A stretch of 64,000 bases of DNA, taken from Fulvivirga sediminis. GTDB taxonomy: Bacteria > Bacteroidota > Bacteroidia > Cytophagales > Cyclobacteriaceae. The translations under genes and the position numbers were made by a program. Positions 30,750 through 37,973 of this stretch are shown here, in pieces. The DNA is taken from the NCBI RefSeq assembly GCF_016757215.1, contig NZ_JAESIY010000008.1:248001-312000 (forward strand). Reading direction: 5' to 3'. A model generated the notes under the pieces. The model was given only the letters and a program-made list of their open reading frames with translations. It was not told the DNA's origin and ran no database searches. How positions within the stretch are numbered: the first letter of the stretch is position 1; each line of letters opens with the position of its first letter.

Positions 30750-31247
30750 ATGTTGCATAACAAACCATTTATAACAGTAATAGGCGTAGGGCTGCTCTTG
30801 TCACTGTGTGGACAGCTACTTGCCGTGACGCAGAACAATATTCACTGGCAAAAACTGACATTTTTAGGCTTAATGGTATTTGAAACTATAGGATTTTTTA
30901 TTCTGTTAATGAACGGCACACTTATTAAATCCAAATATTTTCGTTATGTAAAGGTCTCTATAGGAATATTATTATTAGGGGCATTGGTAAGAGTTTTGCA
31001 TCTACCAGATGCCACTTATCTGGCTGCATGTAGCTATCTTGGATTTGTGGTTATATACATATGTAGCTTTATTAATAAACCTTTCAGAAAAAGGTCTGAC
31101 TATCTTAAATTGCTTTGGGTTTTCGCAACTTTTGTTGAGGGGATATTAAATTTTCTTCATTTAGGTCCTTATGATTTTATGGTGTTGTCACCAGCTATAA
31201 TGTTTCTTGCAATAGTAGATTTTGTATGGTTTACGAAAGTAAGTTAG
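30750..31247 (+). CDS. Small multi-pass membrane protein
   Basis: 165 residues, mostly hydrophobic, with about five predicted membrane spans: ~7-27 (FITVIGVGLLLSLCGQLLAV), ~38-55, ~67-82 (VSIGILLLGALVRVLH), ~89-107 and ~140-160. Charged residues between spans suggest an inner-membrane protein. The pattern recalls short GldL-like or DoxX-like proteins, but no family motif is clear, so the function is unknown. It stands alone between the adhesin operon and a decayed region, without a visible operon partner. Confidence 0.6.
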   Translation: MLHNKPFITVIGVGLLLSLCGQLLAVTQNNIHWQKLTFLGLMVFETIGFFILLMNGTLIKSKYFRYVKVSIGILLLGALVRVLHLPDATYLAACSYLGFVVIYICSFINKPFRKRSDYLKLLWVFATFVEGILNFLHLGPYDFMVLSPAIMFLAIVDFVWFTKVS

Positions 31248-31333
31248 GAGAGAAAGTAGGTTAAATGATTATGCTCCTTATTCTTGCTAAATGGAAAATT
31301 AGTCGAGGAACGTTGTCCTAAACTAATCCAAGG

Positions 31334-31611
31334 TTATAAAAACCTGGCGCAAGTGTCCGCTTCTGCCGCCAAATTAAAAATTCAACTGGTACTCAATTGA
31401 ATATACTGCTATCTTATGCTAAATGATCAGGAAATACAAATTCAAAGATCAGGAAAGGATATATTTTGAGAGGTTTGACACTGTTTATTGGATAGATCAT
31501 TTTGTAAGACCTTAATACAATGAGTTTCTATTAGAAAGCCTTCGGCTTTTATGAATAGGTGTTTCTTAGAATAGGGCACAAGAAGAGGTATGTGCTAGAA
31601 TGAGATACCTT
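31334..31611 (+). repeat. Direct repeat copy A, ~275 bp
   Basis: From TTATAAAAACCTGGCGCAAG to a GAGATACCT-like end, this stretch matches 33664-33943 at roughly 85 percent by eye, with small indels. Both copies contain a potential hairpin TGGCG / CGCCA near their left ends. Copy A has a GCC-TTC-GGC hairpin at ~31535-31550, changed in copy B. Together the copies flank the lipoprotein ORFs and the TPR pseudogene. Confidence 0.75.
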
Positions 31612-31812
31612 ATAGGTCTCTGTGAATGTAAGATAATGAGAATTTTATGCTATTTAAATAGATATATTTTTCGATTAAAAGACTTTTTGTTTGGCCTTAA
31701 TCACGGTAAATATTAATAACTTCCATAATTAACAATAAATTCATATATTAATGTGGAAAGACAATTAGGTGTAATTGATCTAATATAAAAACTTTGAAAG
31801 TTTTAACCCTTA

Positions 31813-31941
31813 ATGCTTAATTATCAGGCTTTTTTATTGATTGCCTGTGAAGATCCATATCGGGGAATTGAGACTGAGGTTTTAAGCAATGGAGTTCCTT
31901 CTGGCAGAGCTAAGCCATGTCATAAGTATATTTTTTTTTAA
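31813..31941 (+). CDS. Possible 42-residue lipoprotein ORF
   Basis: A short frame starting MLNYQAFLLIACEDPYRGIE with a lipobox-like LIAC at residues 9-12. The CEDPY start of the mature part resembles CQDPY in the better supported small lipoprotein at 32066. The signal part is short and lacks the usual positive charges, so this may be a decayed duplicate and not a functional gene. Support is only the shared C-E/Q-D-P-Y motif and position. Confidence 0.3.
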   Translation: MLNYQAFLLIACEDPYRGIETEVLSNGVPSGRAKPCHKYIFF

Positions 31942-32065
31942 AATGTATGTACGTTAATTTTTATAGTTAAAGGAGATACTGGGATGTAGAATTTACACTC
32001 TCAGTTGGTAGTGTAATAAGAAAATATATAATGCTATATTGTATTATAAACATAAATCAACTAAT

Positions 32066-32206
32066 ATGAAAATTGTAAAAATACTATCTCTATTATTCAT
32101 TATAGGCACGTTTTTTACAGCTACATCTTGTCAAGATCCATATGATGAAATTACCCAACAAACTGAACCTGCTGGAGGTACACATGAAAGACCCCCTAGA
32201 GACTAG
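32066..32206 (+). CDS. Small lipoprotein, 46 residues
   Basis: Short ORF beginning MKIVKILSLLFIIGTFF, a good positively charged and hydrophobic signal. A plausible lipobox ends in ATSC at Cys22. The mature part is only about 25 residues (CQDPYDEITQQTEPAGG...), hydrophilic and proline-rich. It lies 39 bases upstream of the TPR pseudogene in the same direction. Peptide-sized lipoproteins beside TPR sensors could act as ligands or markers, but that is inference. No family is recognised. Confidence 0.5.
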   Translation: MKIVKILSLLFIIGTFFTATSCQDPYDEITQQTEPAGGTHERPPRD

Positions 32207-32245
32207 ATTCTGATTTAAGCAACCTCTCAACCAACCTTATACCTA

Positions 32246-33622
32246 ATGAAGCACTTATTCAAATATTCTAGACCTTATCTTTTACACTGTTTTGTCTATT
32301 GTGTATTAATGTGTTCCTGCGCTGATAAGGAAATCATCAATTCCAAAGAACTCCCAGACGATATTCATTCCTTAGAGAACTTACTCGAAAATGATCCATT
32401 AGAAGTCGATCAAAAAATGGCGGTATACTATGAACTATCTAAGAAGCATAGAACTGACCACTTGGAATTAGCCGATAGTTACACTGATAAACTCATCTCC
32501 TTATCTGAGCAAGTTAAGTCTAAATATTTTCTAGCGAGAGGGCATTACATGAAAGGAATGATAGGCAAGGAGAAAGGTAATTACCAGCAGGCCGTAAATC
32601 ATTACATTATATCTTCTGATTTATTCGATAAATTAAATGATGAATTATGGAATGCTGACGCATTAAATAACATAGGCGATATTTTTTATAATATACAGGG
32701 ATATGATTTAGCCCTTCCATACTTGCAAAAGGCGAGTACAATTTATTAGAAGGAAAAAGATTGGAGGAGCTTGAGTCTTTCCTTGTTAGACCTAGCTACT
32801 TGTAACTCTAAATTAAATAAACAGGAAGAGACAAACGCATATTTCAATGATGCTATCAATGCACAGAACAAAATGGACCAACCTACCGATGAGGTTTTAT
32901 GTAAAATATATGGAGGGTTAGCTAACATGGCATTTGATCAAAAGAACTATTCTAAGGCTATTTTTAATTACCGCAAAGCTTTGTCCCTTGAGAAGGTTTC
33001 TGATGATCAGAAATATGCGCTTTATATCAATATGGCAAATGTTCTTAATTTAAAAGGTGATTTTGATGAATCAGTGGAATGGTTGAAAAAGGCAAAAGAG
33101 TTAGAAAAAATAGCAGACGTGGACAATGATCACCTCTTAATCCGATTAAATATAGAGGGTGAACATTACTTACTGCAAAATCAATATAGCAAAGCTATTG
33201 AGCTTCTGAATCAAGCTATTAATGTAGCTAATAAAGAGGTGTATAACGATTATTTTATTAATACCTTAGACTTAATGTCTACCTCCCAAAGGGCAGTGGT
33301 AAACAAAAATGGAAAAATTGAGATTAATGACATTTTTAGATTAGAAGATTTAAGAAGACAACAAGAGAAACTTAAATCGCAAATAATAGATCAACTGAAT
33401 TATAAAAGCTTGCAAGTACTACTGGATACTGAAATACAAAACTATCACAAAGAGGTGAAGCAATCCGAAATTGAAAGAGAACGCTCAACCATTATTAAAA
33501 TAGCTAGTTCTTGCATTGCTATCTTTTTCTTCACCTTATTAGGAATTACTGTGTATATAAAAAGTAAGAATGCAGCTTATGCATGCAAGATTAGAAGAGT
33601 TAATGATTTACTAAATGAATAA
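32246..33622 (+). pseudogene. TPR membrane sensor interrupted by in-frame amber codon
   Basis: One continuous frame is broken by TAG at 32747-32749; translation before and after stays in the same frame and both parts carry TPR repeats, so this is a point nonsense change. The N-terminus has a lipoprotein-like signal with Cys near LMCSCADKE. TPR helices run through both halves (GNYQQAVNHYIISSDLF; KNYSKAIFNYRKALSLE; NQYSKAIELLNQAINVA). A membrane span follows (IASSCIAIFFFTLLGITVYI, ~425-444). The frame stops ~15 residues later, where such Bacteroidota sensors normally continue into a LuxR-type or histidine-kinase domain. The output domain is therefore also missing, and direct repeat B begins 42 bases further on. 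Probably a dead gene. Confidence 0.75.
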
Positions 33623-33663
33623 GACTGATATAGTCTGCTTAATGATCTCCTAACTGATACAAG

Positions 33664-33943
33664 TTTATAAAACCTGGCGCAAGTGTCCGTTTCTGCCGCC
33701 AAATTAAAGGATTGAATTGTACTCAATTGAATATACTGCTATCTTATGCTAAATGAGCAGGAAATACAAATTCACAGATTAGGAAAGGCTTTCCTTCGTG
33801 AGTGGTGTTTACTGGATAGATCATTTTGTAATACCTTAATAAAATGAGGTTTTATTAGAAAGCCTTGGGCTTTGATAAATCTGTGTTTCTTAGAATAGGG
33901 CATAAGCTGACGTTGCACAAGAATAAGGGTGAGAACAGATACC
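33664..33943 (+). repeat. Direct repeat copy B, ~275 bp
   Basis: Second copy of the element at 31334-31611, in the same orientation. The most conserved parts are the CCTGGCGCAAGTGTCCG block, ACTCAATTGAATATACTGC, and GTTTCTTAGAATAGGGCA. The two copies enclose about 2.05 kb containing the small lipoproteins and the TPR pseudogene. Confidence 0.75.
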
Positions 33944-33974
33944 TCTCGCCCAACTGGTAATTGCGAACGAAACG

Positions 33975-34125
33975 TAATGAAGCAATCTCGAACTTACTTC
34001 TCCTGTCAGTCCATTTAAAGCAAACCTTAAATTATTGCCTTCCTCATAATCACCAGAAAGAGAAAGAAGTAATTCCTTTATTACATGATAACTGATCCAA
34101 TCTTTGGTAATAAAATAAATATTCC
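33975..34125 (-). pseudogene. Possible gene remnant on the minus strand
   Basis: Read on the minus strand, one frame gives protein-like sequence with no start codon and no clear domain: FITKDWISYHVIKELLLSLS, continuing to NLRFALNGLTGEV. Composition is more coding-like than that of the surrounding AT-rich DNA. It may be the relic of a lost gene. Family unknown; weak call. Confidence 0.25.
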
Positions 34126-34135
34126 GTTTTTTAGA

Positions 34136-34147
34136 TAAACCGATTTA
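34136..34147. promoter_or_regulatory. Operator-like palindrome upstream of GH125
   Basis: TAAACCGATTTA, a near-perfect 12-base palindrome 103 bases upstream of the GH125 start. Its reverse complement (TAAATCGGTTTA) occurs upstream of the second GH92 gene at 37899, and a perfect version (TAAATCGATTTA) occurs upstream of GH16 at 52332. The shape fits a LacI-family operator, but no regulator gene is visible here. Confidence 0.5.
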
Positions 34148-34250
34148 GCTTAAAATAAATATTTCTTTAATATTGAAATAATAAGCCTAATATCAGGTTT
34201 TATAATTTTTAATAAATTAGTATTGACTACCAATACTTACCCAATATCTC

Positions 34251-35669
34251 ATGAATAGAAGAAACTTTATGCAAAGTTCTGCCGCAGTAGGCGCCGCTGC
34301 GGCTCTTGTTAATCCATTTTCGCTGTATGCTGCGGCCGATTTTCCTGTAGTGCGTGTGGCTGAAGATAAGAGAAACTTTAAGAGTAAGGCCATTGAAAAG
34401 GCAATTAAGAAATTTAAAAAGGGAGTGAAGAATGAAGAGCTGGCCTGGCTTTTTAATAACTGCTTTCCTAATACCTTAGACACCACCGTTACTTATGCTA
34501 CCAAAAATGGCAGACCGGATACGTACGTTATCACAGGTGATATCGATGCCATGTGGCTTCGTGATAGTGTGGCTCAGGTTTGGCCTTACATGAAGTTTAT
34601 TGAGGAAGATAAGGACCTTCAGCATCTTATAGCCGGGGTTATTAACAGGCAGACCAGTTATATCCTTAAAGATCCTTATGCTAATGCTTTTTATGATGAT
34701 CCTGATAAAAAAGGGGAGTGGTTTAGTGATCATACAGATATGCAACCGGGCGTGCATGAGAGAAAGTATGAGATAGATTCACTGTGTTATCCTATCCGCT
34801 TAGCATATAACTACTGGAAGTCATCAGGAGATACCAGTCCGTTTGATGAAAACTGGAAAAAGGCTATTAAATTAATTTTAAAAACCTTTAAAGATCAGCA
34901 AAGAAAAGAAGACTTGGGGCCTTATTCATTTCAGCGAACCACGCATAAGGGCACTGATACACTACCGATGAAAGGTTATGGTTACCCAATTAAGCCTGTA
35001 GGGCTCATTTGCTCTATGTTCAGACCCAGTGATGATGCTACGGTATATGCTTTTTTGGTTCCTTCTAACTTTTTTGCAGTAGTAAGCTTGAGACAGGCCG
35101 CCGAAATGATGACAGCCTTATTCAATGATAACGCAACTGCTTCAGAGTTAAAAGCCTTAGCGGATGAGGTAGAAGGTGCACTTAAAAAATATGCAATTAT
35201 TGATCATCCTAAATATGGTAAGATCTATGCCTTTGAGGTAGATGGTTTCGGTAGCTATAACCTGATGGATGATGCCAATATCCCTAGTTTGTTATCTTTA
35301 CCTTATCTCGATGCGGTAGATATTAATGATCCTATCTATCAAAACACCAGAAAGTATGCTTGGTCAGAAGATAATCCTTTCTTCATTAAAGGTACTGCAG
35401 CCGAAGGTATAGGAGGCCCACATGTAGATAGAGACATGATATGGCCTATGAGCATTATTATGAAAGGCCTTACCAGCACGGATAAAGAAGAGATAAAATG
35501 GTGCATTAAAACCTTGCAAGAAACTCATGGAGACACAGGTTTTATGCATGAAACTTTCCATAAAAATGACCCTAAAAACTTTACAAGGTCGTGGTTTGCC
35601 TGGGCCAATACGCTTTTTGGAGAGTTTTTATATAAGACTTTTGAAGAAAATCCAGAGCTACTTTCATAA
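34251..35669 (+). CDS. GH125 exo-alpha-1,6-mannosidase
   Basis: 472-residue member of glycoside hydrolase family 125 (formerly DUF1237), inverting enzymes that remove alpha-1,6-linked mannose. The start MNRRNFMQSSAAVGAAAA resembles a Tat-type signal, so it may be exported folded to the periplasm. Family landmarks are visible: YVITGDIDAMWLRDSVAQVW near residue 85-104, SLCYPIRLAYNYWKSSGD near 180, and GDTGFMHETFHKNDPKNFTR near 425-444, which carries conserved acidic and histidine residues. It heads the mannosidase cluster with three GH92 genes and has an operator-like palindrome upstream. The (alpha/alpha)6 barrel is full length. Confidence 0.92.
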   Translation: MNRRNFMQSSAAVGAAAALVNPFSLYAAADFPVVRVAEDKRNFKSKAIEKAIKKFKKGVKNEELAWLFNNCFPNTLDTTVTYATKNGRPDTYVITGDIDAMWLRDSVAQVWPYMKFIEEDKDLQHLIAGVINRQTSYILKDPYANAFYDDPDKKGEWFSDHTDMQPGVHERKYEIDSLCYPIRLAYNYWKSSGDTSPFDENWKKAIKLILKTFKDQQRKEDLGPYSFQRTTHKGTDTLPMKGYGYPIKPVGLICSMFRPSDDATVYAFLVPSNFFAVVSLRQAAEMMTALFNDNATASELKALADEVEGALKKYAIIDHPKYGKIYAFEVDGFGSYNLMDDANIPSLLSLPYLDAVDINDPIYQNTRKYAWSEDNPFFIKGTAAEGIGGPHVDRDMIWPMSIIMKGLTSTDKEEIKWCIKTLQETHGDTGFMHETFHKNDPKNFTRSWFAWANTLFGEFLYKTFEENPELLS

Positions 35670-35703
35670 CAAAAACTTAACCTCATTTACTATTTATTGA
35701 AGT

Positions 35704-35725
35704 GCAGCAAAAGAAATTTTGCTGC
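35704..35725 (+). terminator. Hairpin between GH125 and first GH92
   Basis: Perfect stem GCAGCAAAA / TTTTGCTGC with GAAA tetraloop. Only a loose AT-rich tract follows, so it may be a partial terminator or an mRNA-stabilising hairpin between GH125 and the next gene. Confidence 0.5.
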
Positions 35726-35747
35726 CTCATTTAAATTTTAAGTTCGC

Positions 35748-37808
35748 ATGCCTTCGGTTAATCAACCTTTCAAAGCCTTATCTATATTTATATTTAGTGT
35801 TATTTATCAGGTCACTTTTTCGCAGTCTGATCAGGTAAATGTTTTTTTAGGTACTTCCGGAGATCATGGCCAGATGTCACCCGCTGCCAGTTACCCTTTT
35901 AGTATGCTGAGCATTGGTCCTCAGACCTATCCGGCTACTCATCCGGGTTATGAATATTATGCTAAAGAGTATCTTGGCTTTACCCATAACCGAATGGAAG
36001 GTGTTGGCTGCCAGGGAGATGGGGGTAACATTCTGGTGAAGCCGTTTACTAGTGGTAATTATAAAGAGAAGCTTATAAAGAAAAGTGAGGACGGGAGTGC
36101 AGGGTATTATGGTGTAAGGTTTAAAAATGGAATACAGGCAGAGTTCACAGTAAATGAAAAGCAAGGGCTACACCATTATGCTTTCACCAATAGTAATAAT
36201 GGTGTATTTATAGATCTTGGTCATGCGTTTGTAGGCAGATTTAAAGAGGAACAGCACAAAATAGTAGGAAACACACTTCATGGCTATATAGTGTCGGGAA
36301 CCACATGCAGCAGAGGTTTTTATAAGATTTATTACTCCATATATTTTAATAAAGCAGTAGAGTTCCAAAAAGTGGCTAACCACCAGTTGCTGGCAAAGTT
36401 GGATCCAGAGGTAAAGGATCTTGAAATGAGAATCGCCTTTTCTTCTGTAGATGTAGAGCATGCACAAAAGAGCATTAACACCAAAACATTTGATCAGCTG
36501 AAGGCTGCTACTACTGAAGCCTGGAATGAACAACTTGGTCAGATAGAAGTAAGGGGAAGTAAAGAAAGAGAAGATCTTTTTTACTCTCTGTTATACAGGG
36601 CTTTACAATCTCCTTTTGTAATATCCGAGTCAGATCATAGCTATACGGCTATTGACGGTTCATTGCAAAAATCAAAAAATACTTTTTATAACGGGTGGGC
36701 CATTTGGGATAATTATAAAACCCAGCTTCCCTTGCTTTCACTGGCTTATACTGATCAGTATGGAGACATGATGTGGTCTGTTCAGGAAATGTATAAGCAT
36801 GGGAAAAAGGACTTTTCTACAGACCATGAACCTTCCCAAACCGTGCGCACCGAGCATGCCGTGGTAGTGCTTTTAGATGCTTACAGAAAAGGCTATAAAA
36901 TTGATTTTGATGCTATTGCCGATTCACTCATCAGCGAAAATAACCGTTTTGATTATTCCACACCAGATAAAGCCTTAGAAGGTGCTTACGATGATTGGGC
37001 GCTGTCGGAAATCTTTGAGATACTTAAAAATGAAGAGCAGGCTAAAAAATATGAAGCCAAAGCCTTAAAGTATAAAGACTATTGGAAAAATGATTTTGAA
37101 GACCTCACCAAAAATGATATTGACCGAATGGGAGCCCGAGAAATGTATCAGGGTACGGTTTGGCAATATCGCTGGCTGGTGCCTTATGATGTGCAAGGGC
37201 TGATAGAACTTTGTGGAGGGGAAGAAGCCTACTTGGCTCAGCTCGATGAGTTTTTTGAAGGCGATTATTATAACCACGCTAATGAGCCAGATATACAAGT
37301 ACCTTGGATGTATCATGGTACTTCTCAGCCCTGGAAGAGTCAGGAGCTTATTCATAAGATAGCAGTAGATACTGTAAATCAGTTTTACTTCAATAACAAT
37401 AGCAAAGGTATTGATCCTTTTGTAGGCAAAATATATATTAATAAACCCAAGGCCTTTCTTAGAACTATGGATGACGATGCAGGAGCTCTGTCAGGTTGGT
37501 TTGTGTTGGCAGGAGCAGGTATTACCCCAGCTTGCGTAGGTTGGCCTGTTTATTATGTTCATGTGCCTTTGTTTGAAAAGGTGATCTTAAATAAAAATAC
37601 CAGAAGATCATTTACTATAGAGGTGGAGAATTTTGGTGAAGAAAATATTTATATCAAATCTTTAACCTTCAACGGGAAGCTACTCAAAAGAAATTGGCTC
37701 ACTCATGAAGAAATTATGAACGGAGGATTACTGCAAATAGAGGCTACTGATGAACCAGTCAAAAAGCCATATGCAGATCAATGGATAACAGCTTTAGATC
37801 AAAATTAA
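35748..37808 (+). CDS. GH92 family protein with Gln at the general-acid position
   Basis: 686-residue GH92 protein with signal peptide (cleavage near VTFSQ). GH92 enzymes are calcium-dependent exo-alpha-mannosidases. Recognisable family segments include AIWDNYKTQLPLL (~320), EGAYDDWALSEI (~408), NHANEPDIQVPWMYHG (~509) and MDDDAGALSGWF (~575), which should hold the catalytic base Asp. In the segment that reads EGNxWxY in the two neighbouring paralogues, this protein has YQGTVWQY, with Gln468 replacing the general-acid Glu. A Glu-to-Gln change at this point is known from a GH92 acting on mannose-1-phospho-6-mannose caps, so a mannosyl-phosphodiesterase activity is possible. Loss of activity is the alternative. 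Confidence 0.85.
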   Translation: MPSVNQPFKALSIFIFSVIYQVTFSQSDQVNVFLGTSGDHGQMSPAASYPFSMLSIGPQTYPATHPGYEYYAKEYLGFTHNRMEGVGCQGDGGNILVKPFTSGNYKEKLIKKSEDGSAGYYGVRFKNGIQAEFTVNEKQGLHHYAFTNSNNGVFIDLGHAFVGRFKEEQHKIVGNTLHGYIVSGTTCSRGFYKIYYSIYFNKAVEFQKVANHQLLAKLDPEVKDLEMRIAFSSVDVEHAQKSINTKTFDQLKAATTEAWNEQLGQIEVRGSKEREDLFYSLLYRALQSPFVISESDHSYTAIDGSLQKSKNTFYNGWAIWDNYKTQLPLLSLAYTDQYGDMMWSVQEMYKHGKKDFSTDHEPSQTVRTEHAVVVLLDAYRKGYKIDFDAIADSLISENNRFDYSTPDKALEGAYDDWALSEIFEILKNEEQAKKYEAKALKYKDYWKNDFEDLTKNDIDRMGAREMYQGTVWQYRWLVPYDVQGLIELCGGEEAYLAQLDEFFEGDYYNHANEPDIQVPWMYHGTSQPWKSQELIHKIAVDTVNQFYFNNNSKGIDPFVGKIYINKPKAFLRTMDDDAGALSGWFVLAGAGITPACVGWPVYYVHVPLFEKVILNKNTRRSFTIEVENFGEENIYIKSLTFNGKLLKRNWLTHEEIMNGGLLQIEATDEPVKKPYADQWITALDQN

Positions 37809-37898
37809 AGCAGAGGTTTACGATAGTAAGCCTTACCGGTAGTCCTTTAATTTAACCTTAGGTAAGGCTTTATACTCTATAAGAATAATTAAACTAGG

Positions 37899-37910
37899 TA
37901 AATCGGTTTA
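37899..37910. promoter_or_regulatory. Operator-like palindrome upstream of the second GH92
   Basis: TAAATCGGTTTA lies 63 bases before the start codon of the gene at 37974. It is the exact reverse complement of the site at 34136-34147 and differs by one base from the perfect palindrome at 52332-52343. Confidence 0.5.
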
Positions 37911-37973
37911 CTAAATTATTTTTAAGGTCTATAGTTCGTTTTTGGCTTCAAATCACTTGAATAATTTAATAAA

